In this document: positions 1 to 6,413 of the stretch, in pieces | How the letters are laid out: every line of letters begins with the position of its first letter | How positions within the stretch are numbered: the stretch's first letter is position 1 | Assembly (NCBI GenBank): GCA_044340865.1 | Contig: JBIISW010000010.1 | Coordinates: forward strand, 1 to 30,712 | DNA: 30,712 bases | Direction: 5' to 3' | From: UBA4416 sp044340865 | Lineage (GTDB): Bacteria > Bacteroidota > Bacteroidia > B-17B0 > Aurantibacillaceae | Position numbers and translations under genes: made by a program | The notes under the pieces: generated by a model | What the model was told of the DNA's origin: nothing | Seen by the model: only the letters and a program-made list of their open reading frames with translations | Database searches by the model: none

Positions 1-1
1 T

Positions 2-526
2 ATTTCATTACTACAAAGATTTAAATCACAAGTTGGATCTCATGTTACAGTATCATTATTTGATGCCGCTATCGCATCCTTAGCAAATCAAGCAACTAAT
101 TGGTTAATAGCAAATGATTTGCCGCAAGCAACTGGTTCATTACATCCAAACATTGCGCCTTATGGAGAAATTTTCACAACCAAAGACAAGCATCAAATTA
201 CTTTTGCTGTTGGCTCTACTATTCAATTTAATGGACTGTTAGAAGTGTTAGAGCTTGCTAAAGAAAAGGGCAATACATTGTTTGCTACGAATCAATTACG
301 TGTAAAAAATAGAGAACTTTTATTTAGTATTTTAAATAATAAAATAAAAACAAAAATGTTTCATAGCATTTATAAGCAATGTATTGCTAATGATATACCT
401 ATTGGTAAAATAAGAAATCTGAAAGAAGTGTTTGAATTACCGATGGCAAAAAAAATGATAAAAAAAACAAAGTATAGAAATAAAACATTACAGACTGTAA
501 AATCAATTGCATTCGAAGTTTTATAA
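2..526 (+). CDS. CoA-transferase family III (CaiB/BaiF type), C-terminal part
   Basis: The reading frame is open from base 2 with no start in view, so the N-terminal part lies outside the window; about 174 residues are visible. They resemble the C-terminal half of class III CoA-transferases (CaiB/BaiF, formyl-CoA transferase, alpha-methylacyl-CoA racemase). The segment 'HPNIAPYGEIFTTKD' near visible residues 48-62 matches the family pattern HPxIAPYGxFxTxDG, and 'VSLFDAAIASLANQ' fits the helix before it. These enzymes move CoA between carboxylic acids in the cytoplasm or racemise acyl-CoAs. The catalytic Asp normally lies further N-terminal and cannot be checked, and the substrate cannot be told. 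A TTG at 119 could be mistaken for a start, but homology-like sequence continues upstream of it. The stop overlaps the convergent next gene by 6 bp. Confidence 0.8.
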   Translation: MSLLQRFKSQVGSHVTVSLFDAAIASLANQATNWLIANDLPQATGSLHPNIAPYGEIFTTKDKHQITFAVGSTIQFNGLLEVLELAKEKGNTLFATNQLRVKNRELLFSILNNKIKTKMFHSIYKQCIANDIPIGKIRNLKEVFELPMAKKMIKKTKYRNKTLQTVKSIAFEVL

Positions 527-877
527 ATTATCTAATTCCGATTTCAATTTTTTAGTTAGGCTATCTGCCACCAAATGATAGCTATCATCTATCCAACTAA
601 AAATAAGTTTACTATTTACAGAACCATCACAAATAATAGTGTTCCAATGTTGTTTATTCATGTGGTAACCAGGTATAACGCATGAATAGGTTTCGCGGAG
701 TTCAATAGCTTTATCAGGCGAACACTTTACATTAAATTGAATGGGATTGTTTTCTAAACCAACTAGCAAAAATACTTTTCCCATGACTTTAAAAACCAGC
801 GTTTCTGGACCAAATGGCATCAGCTCCTCTACTCCTTTTTTGGACAAACAATAATCGCGTAACTCTTCGATATGCAT
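521..877 (-). CDS. MmcQ/YjbR family protein
   Basis: This 118-residue protein matches the MmcQ/YjbR (DUF419, CyaY-like fold) family in length and pattern: an N-terminal helix with 'LRDYCLSKKGVEE', the 'PFGPETLVFKVMGKVFLLV' strand pair, 'FNVKCSPDKAIELRE' in the middle, and 'PGYHMNKQHWNTI' in the second half. Members are small cytoplasmic proteins, often called putative DNA-binding proteins, with no settled biochemical role. It starts 8 bp after the gatB stop and is almost certainly co-transcribed with it. No functional link to GatB is known to me. Its 3' end overlaps the convergent CoA-transferase gene by 6 bp. Confidence 0.8.
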   Translation of the reverse strand: MHIEELRDYCLSKKGVEELMPFGPETLVFKVMGKVFLLVGLENNPIQFNVKCSPDKAIELRETYSCVIPGYHMNKQHWNTIICDGSVNSKLIFSWIDDSYHLVADSLTKKLKSELDNL

Positions 878-885
878 GAAACAAT

Positions 886-2337
886 TTATTTTTCTAAGGC
901 TTCCTTCACAAGTTGATTCGCCATTTTAGGATCTGCTTTTCCCTTCCCTAATTTCATGACCTCTCCAACAAATAAACCTAATAAATTTACTTTCCCTGAT
1001 TTGTATTCAATAATTTTTTCTGGGTATTTTGCTAAAGCTTGATTTACTAATTCTTGTAAAGCACCTGTATCATTGCTTTGTATAATATCAATCCGTTGTG
1101 CTATACTCAATGGAGATTCAGTTGGATTAACCATTAACTCGGGAAATAATTTTTGAGTAGCCGCAGCATTACTAATTTTTCCTTCATCAATTAAACTTAT
1201 AATTTCAGCAATTGTTTTTGGAAGTACTTTAAATTTATCAATCGTAATAGCGTTTTCATTCAAATACGATTTGATACTTCCCATCATCCAATTTGCCGCA
1301 GCTTTATGATTTTTGGTAAAAGAAACTAATTCATTAAAATAAAAAGCGATGGATTTTGTTTCAATCAAGTTATGAGCGTCATACTCTGACAAACCAAACT
1401 CTTTTGTATAACGACGCAATAAATCGCTAGGTAAATCAGGCATAATAGCCTTAATGCTATCAATATAATTTTGTTTAACGAGAACGGGTTGTAAATCAGG
1501 TTCTGGAAAATAGCGATAATCATTTGCGTTTTCCTTACTTCTTAACGAAAATGTAGAACCGTTGCTCGCATCAAAACTGCGCGTTTCTCCTGCAATTTCG
1601 GATCCATTTTCTAATAAATCAATTTGACGTTTTATTTCAAAATCAATAGCTCGTTGCACATTTCTAAATGAGTTCATGTTTTTTACCTCAACTTTTTTTC
1701 CGTATTCGGTAGCGTCTAACTTCATCACAGAAATATTGGCATCGCAACGCAACGAACCTTCTTCCATGTTACCATCACAAATATCTAAGTAACGCACAAG
1801 TTTACGAACTTCGTTCAAATAAATATAAGCATCTTCTCCGCCTGTAAAATCAGGCTCTGTAACAATTTCTAACAATGGTGTTCCGGCTCTATTTAAATCT
1901 ATTAAGGTTTCGAAAGGATCAGCATCATGTAAACTTTTTCCCGCATCTTCCTCCATGTGAATCCGCGTTAAATTAATTTTTTTTGTACTACCATCTTTCA
2001 ATGTAATATCAACCCAGCCACCGTTACAAATAGGCGTTTTATCTTGCGTTATTTGATAGCCTTTAGGCAGATCAGCATAAAAATAATTTTTTCGAGCAAA
2101 TTGATTCTCTTCACGGATCGTGCAATTCATCGCTAATCCAAGCTTTACCGCATATTCAATGGCTTTTTTATTAACCTTTGGCAAGGTTCCAGGATGACCT
2201 AAAGTAATAGCACTGATATTGGAATTCGGCAAAGCGCCATACTCTGCAATATCATTACTGTACATTTTTGTTTTAGTAGAAAGCTGGATATGACATTCTA
2301 AACCAATGACTGCTTTATATGTATCGTAAATACTCAT
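886..2337 (-). CDS. gatB: Asp-tRNA(Asn)/Glu-tRNA(Gln) amidotransferase subunit B
   Basis: GatB is the tRNA-binding and kinase subunit of the GatCAB complex, which converts Glu-tRNA(Gln) to Gln-tRNA(Gln) and Asp-tRNA(Asn) to Asn-tRNA(Asn) in the cytoplasm. The 483 residues are full length. Signatures are 'VIGLECHIQLSTKTKMYS' near 11-28, 'LGHPGTLPKVN' near 47-57, 'RKNYFYADLPKGYQITQ' near 82-98, 'HMEEDAGKSLHD' near 127-138, 'DLNRAGTPLLEIVTEPD' near 147-163, and 'NDYRYFPEPDLQPV' near 272-285. The C-terminal part has the helical YqeY-like tail that contacts the tRNA elbow. Most relatives have Val where this one has Cys in 'GLECHIQL'. The ATG at 2337 gives the normal N-terminus. gatA and gatC are not in the window. 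A tRNA-Gln gene lies about 100 bp upstream on the same strand; mmcQ/yjbR follows 8 bp downstream. Confidence 0.97.
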   Translation of the reverse strand: MSIYDTYKAVIGLECHIQLSTKTKMYSNDIAEYGALPNSNISAITLGHPGTLPKVNKKAIEYAVKLGLAMNCTIREENQFARKNYFYADLPKGYQITQDKTPICNGGWVDITLKDGSTKKINLTRIHMEEDAGKSLHDADPFETLIDLNRAGTPLLEIVTEPDFTGGEDAYIYLNEVRKLVRYLDICDGNMEEGSLRCDANISVMKLDATEYGKKVEVKNMNSFRNVQRAIDFEIKRQIDLLENGSEIAGETRSFDASNGSTFSLRSKENANDYRYFPEPDLQPVLVKQNYIDSIKAIMPDLPSDLLRRYTKEFGLSEYDAHNLIETKSIAFYFNELVSFTKNHKAAANWMMGSIKSYLNENAITIDKFKVLPKTIAEIISLIDEGKISNAAATQKLFPELMVNPTESPLSIAQRIDIIQSNDTGALQELVNQALAKYPEKIIEYKSGKVNLLGLFVGEVMKLGKGKADPKMANQLVKEALEK

Positions 2338-2410
2338 TTTATGTTGATTGTAAATAGAGGACTAATTTAGATAAAAAAATTTACTTAAAAATCAATAGTT
2401 CCGTTAATAA

Positions 2411-2437
2411 AAAAAAGCCCCTAAAAGGGGCTTTTTT
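2411..2437 (-). terminator. Intrinsic terminator of the tRNA-Gln unit
   Basis: A perfect 11-bp inverted repeat with a 5-base loop: AAAAAAGCCCC (2411-2421), loop 2422-2426, GGGGCTTTTTT (2427-2437). It begins 2 bases after the tRNA 3' end. The GC core flanked by A and T runs makes it bidirectional in principle; in context it ends tRNA-Gln transcription before gatB. Confidence 0.85.
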
Positions 2438-2438
2438 G

Positions 2439-2511
2439 TTGTCCGACTAGGGCTCGAACCTAGACTCTACTGAACCAAAATCAGTCGTGTTGCCAGTTAC
2501 ACCATCGGACA
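2439..2511 (-). tRNA. tRNA-Gln (anticodon UUG)
   Basis: The minus strand folds into a full cloverleaf of 73 bases. The acceptor stem TGTCCGA/TCGGACA pairs in 7 bp and includes the U1-A72 pair typical of glutamine tRNAs. The D arm lies around GTGTAACTGGCAACAC, the anticodon stem ACTGA/TCAGT encloses the loop TTTTGGT with anticodon TTG, and the T arm carries GGTTCGAGCC. The discriminator base is A at 2439 and CCA is not encoded. A strong promoter and a leader hairpin lie just upstream, and an intrinsic terminator immediately downstream, so it looks like a single-gene unit. Confidence 0.97.
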
Positions 2512-2539
2512 ATTTAGAACTTATAAAAAGTTCGGGGCA

Positions 2540-2569
2540 CAAAAATAGCAAAATTTATTCATTTACAAA
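2540..2569 (-). promoter_or_regulatory. Bacteroidota-type promoter of tRNA-Gln
   Basis: On the minus strand TTTG (2569-2566), an 18-base spacer and TATTTTTG (2547-2540) match the Bacteroidota sigma-A consensus TTTG-N19-TAnnTTTG. The expected start is near 2533. That leaves a leader of about 22 bases containing a hairpin, GAACTT/AAGTTC (2517-2533), before the mature tRNA 5' end. Confidence 0.7.
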
Positions 2570-2616
2570 AAAATCATAAAAATAAATTTTCATTCTTTTA
2601 AGCAGAGTTTTTTAAT

Positions 2617-2624
2617 TAAATTCG
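2617..2624 (+). promoter_or_regulatory. Candidate -7 element upstream of the DUF2723 gene
   Basis: TAAATTCG is a near match to TAnnTTTG, 25 bases before the ATG at 2650. The same TAnnTTCG form recurs before ftsX and the THUMP methyltransferase. No clear TTTG is seen at -33, so support is limited. Confidence 0.35.
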
Positions 2625-2649
2625 CATCTTACACATTAAAAAAAAGAAT

Positions 2650-5600
2650 ATGTCGTTTAAAAAATTAAACAATGTCATTGGCTGGTTAGTATTTCTAATT
2701 TCAGCATTTACCTACATCGCTACTATTGAACCCACGGCTAGTTTTTGGGATTGTGGAGAATACATTGCTTGCGCTTTTAAACTAGAAGTTGGTCATCCTC
2801 CGGGAGCTCCTTTCTTTATGTTAGTGGGTAGATTTTTTACGTTATTAGCTGGCGGAGATCCTGCAATGGCTGGTAAGATGATTAATATTATGTCTGCCTT
2901 ATGCAGCGCATTTACTATTCTGTTTTTGTTTTGGAGTATCACTCGCATCGGAATAAAATCATTAGTAAAAAAAGGAGAAGAATTTACCTCTGTTAAGCAA
3001 TGGGCTGTTTTAATGGCAGGAGCTATTGGAGGTTTAGCTTATACGTTTTCTGATTCTTTTTGGTTTTCTGCAGTAGAAGGTGAAGTTTATGCGATGTCAT
3101 CTTTTTTTACAGCATTAGTTTTTTGGGCTATTTTAAAATGGGAAGAAGAAGATACCACCAACCCAACAGGTTCTATGCGTTGGTTAGTTTTAATCGCTTA
3201 TTTAATGGGTCTTTCTATCGGAGTGCATTTACTTAATTTACTTGCTATACCAGCGATTTGTTTTATTTACTATTTCAAAAAATATCCTTTCACATGGAAA
3301 TCGTTTTTTGTAACAGGCTTCATTTCGTTAATATTATTAGGTGGTATTCAAAATATCATGATTCCTAAAATTGTAAAATTTGCAGCAGACTATGAAGTAT
3401 TTTTCGTTAATAAATTACACATGGGCTTTAACCTAGGCTCTATTTTTTATTTTATTTTATTAATTATTACCCTGACTTCACTGATAGCTTATACAGTAAA
3501 TAAAAAAGAATCATTTTACAAACTTGGTTTTTATACAGCTATAGTATTCGTTGCAATTGCAGCTATTTCTGGAAATGGTTTTGGAGCTATGTTGAGTCGT
3601 GCCGTTGTATTAGGAGGTTTATTATATGGCATTAATTACTTAAAAACTAAAAACATTAATACGTTGAATGTTATTTTAATTGGGTTCACAACCTTATTAA
3701 TAGGTTATTCATCGTTTTTTGTTTTGATCATCCGCTCACAAGCTAACACACCAATGGATGAGAATGATCCTGAAAATGCCATTACAATGTTGTCATATTT
3801 AAATCGTGAACAATACGGTGATTGGCCTTTAACATATGGACAATACTATAACGCTCCAACAAAATCACAAAACACCTTTGGAGATAAAGATCCTATTTAT
3901 GCTAAAGATGAAAAATCGAAAAAATACCAAATAACAGATGATCGAAAAAAATCAGTTCCTGTTTATGAAGAAGAATATTGTACGCCTTTCCCTCGTATGT
4001 GGAGCCAACAAGGCAATCACGAAGCAGCATACCGTTATTGGGGTGATGTTCAAAATCATCACAAAACCAAAACTAAAATGAATGATCGTACGGGTGAAAT
4101 GGAAGAAGTACAAATTCCAACATTTGCGGCTAATTTAAATTATTTTATTAGTTACCAAATTAAATACATGTACTTGCGTTATTTTGCTTGGAATTTTATT
4201 GGTAGACAAAATGATATACAAGGATTAAACGGGAATCCATTAGAAGGAAACTGGAAAACAGGAATTAAAGGATTGGATGACTTTATTTTAGACACAGATA
4301 CAGCGTTTGAACCGCATAACACATCTGATAACTTAGCGAATAATTCGTTTTACGGTCTACCATTTATTTTAGGATTATTAGGTATGTTATTCATGTACCA
4401 AAACAATAAAGAAGATATGTGGGTTGTTGCTTTGTTGTTTTTACTAAATGGCGTTGCCGTTGTGTTTTATTTAAATCAATACCCATATCAGCCTCGCGAA
4501 CGAGATTATGCTTATGTCGCTTCGTTTTACGCCTTTGCGATTTGGATAGGTCTGGGTGTATTGTTTATATTTAAGTTTCTCGCATCAAAAGTTAATGCAA
4601 AAACCGCCATATTATTAGCATCAATAATAGGCTTAATCATTCCTACTTTAATGGCTACTGAAGGTTGGGCAGATCACAATCGTTCTAAAAGAACCATGAG
4701 CAGAGATTTTGCGGTAAACTACTTAAATTCATGTGCTCCAAATGCTATTTTATTTACAAATGGTGATAATGACACATTCCCTCTTTGGTATGCACAAGAA
4801 GTAGAAGGCATTAGAACAGATGTAAGAGTGGTAAATTTAAGTTTACTACAAACAGATTGGTATATCGCGCAAATGCGCAGAGCGGCCTATGAATCAGCTC
4901 CTGTGCCATTTACCATTGCGCCAGAAAAGTTGGTGCAAAATAAACGTGAAGTTGTTTATTTAATGGATAAAAATGCTGGACCTTATAATTTAAAGAAAGC
5001 CATTGATTTTGTTGAATCGGATGATGTTAATAATAAATTTGAAAACGGCGGAAAATACTACGATTACATTCCTGCCACATCTTTTTACGTTAATGTAGAC
5101 TCGATGCAAGTCATGAAAAACAAAGTGATTCCTGTAAGAGACACAGCACGATTAACTAAAACCATTAAATGGACTATTGGCAGATCTTACTTAACTAAAA
5201 ACGACTTAATGGTTTTAGATTTAATTGCACATAATAATTGGAAACGTCCAATTTACTTCGCAGTTACAACTGGTGCTGAAGCTTATTTGGGATTAGAAGA
5301 ATACTTTCAATTAGAAGGATTAGCTTACCGTTTAGTGCCAATTAAAAATACACAAGATGAAATGCAACAAGGTGGCCGCGTTAAAACGGATATCATGTAT
5401 GAAAACATTATGAAATTTGAATGGGGCGGATTGGACAAACCTGGCGTTAGTTTAGACGAGAATTGCACGCGAATGGCATCTAATATGCGAATGCAAATGG
5501 CAACCTTAGCAAGTGCTTTAATTAATAAAGGGCAAAAAGCAAAAGCAGAAAAAGTACTCGACTTATGTTTAGAGAAAATGCCAGATGCTAATGTTCGTTT

Positions 5601-5916
5601 TGAAGCAACACTTTACACAATCATTGCTGGGTATTACCAATTAGGAAAAATGGATAAGGCGATGAAATTATCAACCCAATTATTTGATATTTTTGAAAAT
5701 GACTTAAAAGTGTTTAACAAACAAAAGGCAGTGCACCGTTCATCTTTTAATAGAGAAATTGGACAATCTAAAGAAATCATGCGCCGATTAACAATGCTTG
5801 CTGACCAATTTAGGCAAGAGGCTTATTCTAAAGAATTAATGAAACGCTTAACAGCTAATGTCCCTATGGAAGAGCTTATGCCACAAGAGCAGCAAGGTCA
5901 ACCAGTTATGCAATAA
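2650..5916 (+). CDS. DUF2723 (GT117-like) membrane glycosyltransferase with TPR-like tail
   Basis: This 1088-residue protein belongs to the DUF2723 family, placed with GT117 and related to eukaryotic TMEM260, a protein O-mannosyltransferase. The N-terminus has a membrane helix near 10-25, then 'TASFWDCGEYIACAFKLEVG' and 'HPPGAPFF'. The acidic D34/E37 in the first luminal/periplasmic loop are what one expects of a GT-C fold active site. Many membrane helices follow to about residue 370, more occur near 570-670, and soluble segments lie between and after. The region around 945-1030 ('ALINKGQKAKAEKVLDLCLE', 'YYQLGKMDKAMKL') looks like TPR-type helical repeats. By family it probably transfers a lipid-linked sugar to exported proteins at the inner membrane; the donor and acceptor here are unknown. 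It stands alone between a tRNA unit and a strong terminator. Confidence 0.85.
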   Translation: MSFKKLNNVIGWLVFLISAFTYIATIEPTASFWDCGEYIACAFKLEVGHPPGAPFFMLVGRFFTLLAGGDPAMAGKMINIMSALCSAFTILFLFWSITRIGIKSLVKKGEEFTSVKQWAVLMAGAIGGLAYTFSDSFWFSAVEGEVYAMSSFFTALVFWAILKWEEEDTTNPTGSMRWLVLIAYLMGLSIGVHLLNLLAIPAICFIYYFKKYPFTWKSFFVTGFISLILLGGIQNIMIPKIVKFAADYEVFFVNKLHMGFNLGSIFYFILLIITLTSLIAYTVNKKESFYKLGFYTAIVFVAIAAISGNGFGAMLSRAVVLGGLLYGINYLKTKNINTLNVILIGFTTLLIGYSSFFVLIIRSQANTPMDENDPENAITMLSYLNREQYGDWPLTYGQYYNAPTKSQNTFGDKDPIYAKDEKSKKYQITDDRKKSVPVYEEEYCTPFPRMWSQQGNHEAAYRYWGDVQNHHKTKTKMNDRTGEMEEVQIPTFAANLNYFISYQIKYMYLRYFAWNFIGRQNDIQGLNGNPLEGNWKTGIKGLDDFILDTDTAFEPHNTSDNLANNSFYGLPFILGLLGMLFMYQNNKEDMWVVALLFLLNGVAVVFYLNQYPYQPRERDYAYVASFYAFAIWIGLGVLFIFKFLASKVNAKTAILLASIIGLIIPTLMATEGWADHNRSKRTMSRDFAVNYLNSCAPNAILFTNGDNDTFPLWYAQEVEGIRTDVRVVNLSLLQTDWYIAQMRRAAYESAPVPFTIAPEKLVQNKREVVYLMDKNAGPYNLKKAIDFVESDDVNNKFENGGKYYDYIPATSFYVNVDSMQVMKNKVIPVRDTARLTKTIKWTIGRSYLTKNDLMVLDLIAHNNWKRPIYFAVTTGAEAYLGLEEYFQLEGLAYRLVPIKNTQDEMQQGGRVKTDIMYENIMKFEWGGLDKPGVSLDENCTRMASNMRMQMATLASALINKGQKAKAEKVLDLCLEKMPDANVRFEATLYTIIAGYYQLGKMDKAMKLSTQLFDIFENDLKVFNKQKAVHRSSFNREIGQSKEIMRRLTMLADQFRQEAYSKELMKRLTANVPMEELMPQEQQGQPVMQ

Positions 5917-5938
5917 TATGTTGTACCCTGACTTAATA

Positions 5939-5970
5939 AAAAAAAGACACGAGAGAACGTGTCTTTTTTT
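5939..5970 (+). terminator. Terminator of the DUF2723 gene
   Basis: AAAAAAAGACACG (5939-5951), a 6-base loop and CGTGTCTTTTTTT (5958-5970) form a 13-bp stem ending in a T run, 23 bases after the stop codon. Confidence 0.85.
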
Positions 5971-6183
5971 TATTTAATGAACCATGCGATTTGAAGATAA
6001 TAAATAAACCAAAAACTTTCTTCTTGCGAATAAAATGCTACGTCAGCATCTCCATTATTGAAGATACTTCAATTTCACTAAAGTCTGACTCTATGGTTTA
6101 GTTAAAAATAAAATGTATTGCCTTGATATGCTTTTACATATCGTAAAAAAAAACATAATACTAAGTCTTGAAAAAACTAAATA
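5971..6183. other. Gene-free spacer between DUF2723 terminator and tRNA-Pro unit
   Basis: This part of the 5917-6413 gap holds no convincing reading frame or RNA gene. Two small inverted repeats are visible: TTGAAG-ATA-CTTCAA at 6058-6072 and GATATG-CTTTTA-CATATC at 6125-6142. Neither is followed by a T run on the plus strand, so they are not ordinary terminators. The rest of the gap is the tRNA-Pro unit and the terminator of the next gene. Confidence 0.5.
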
Positions 6184-6211
6184 AAAAAGCCTTGTATTAA
6201 CAAGGCTTTTT
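6184..6211 (-). terminator. Intrinsic terminator of the tRNA-Pro unit
   Basis: AAAAAGCCTTG (6184-6194), a 6-base loop and CAAGGCTTTTT (6201-6211) form a perfect 11-bp stem. It begins one base beyond the tRNA 3' end on the minus strand, the same arrangement as at tRNA-Gln. Confidence 0.85.
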
Positions 6212-6212
6212 G

Positions 6213-6286
6213 TCGGGGTGGCCAGATTCGAACTGACGGCCTCCACGTCCCAAACGTGGCGCGATACCGGGCTACGCTACACCCCG
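6213..6286 (-). tRNA. tRNA-Pro (anticodon UGG)
   Basis: The minus strand gives a 74-base cloverleaf. The acceptor stem CGGGGTG/CACCCCG is 7 bp, the D arm lies around GCGTAGCCCGGTATCGC, the anticodon stem CCACG/CGTGG encloses TTTGGGA with anticodon TGG, and the T arm carries AGTTCGAATCTG. The discriminator is A at 6213 and CCA is not encoded. C1-G72 and the UGG anticodon identify a proline tRNA. A terminator follows immediately and a -7 element lies 34 bases upstream. Confidence 0.97.
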
Positions 6287-6319
6287 AATTTCTAAATGTA
6301 GATTTAAAAATTTAGAGTG

Positions 6320-6327
6320 CAAATATA
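6320..6327 (-). promoter_or_regulatory. -7 element of the tRNA-Pro promoter
   Basis: On the minus strand TATATTTG is an exact TAnnTTTG match. Transcription should begin near 6314, giving a leader of about 28 bases that can form a 7-bp hairpin, TCTAAAT/ATTTAGA (6291-6316), before the tRNA. The -33 region is only T-rich, with no clear TTTG. Confidence 0.55.
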
Positions 6328-6364
6328 CACTTATTTTAAATAAAAAAAAGTTTTTTACAAAAAA

Positions 6365-6394
6365 AATCCATTCACTTTGTGAATGGATTTTTTT
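6365..6394 (-). terminator. Terminator of the type IX cargo gene
   Basis: AATCCATTCAC (6365-6375), loop TTT and GTGAATGGATT (6379-6389) form an 11-bp stem flanked by A and T runs on both sides. It lies about 20 bases beyond the minus-strand stop at 6414 and could stop transcription from either direction. Confidence 0.85.
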
Positions 6395-6413
6395 TGATGT
6401 TTTTAATAAAGTA

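Noticed and set aside
6125..6142. GATATG-CTTTTA-CATATC hairpin considered as terminator or small RNA end
   Set aside because: Followed by an A run, not a T run, on the plus strand, and no transcript source is evident on the minus strand.
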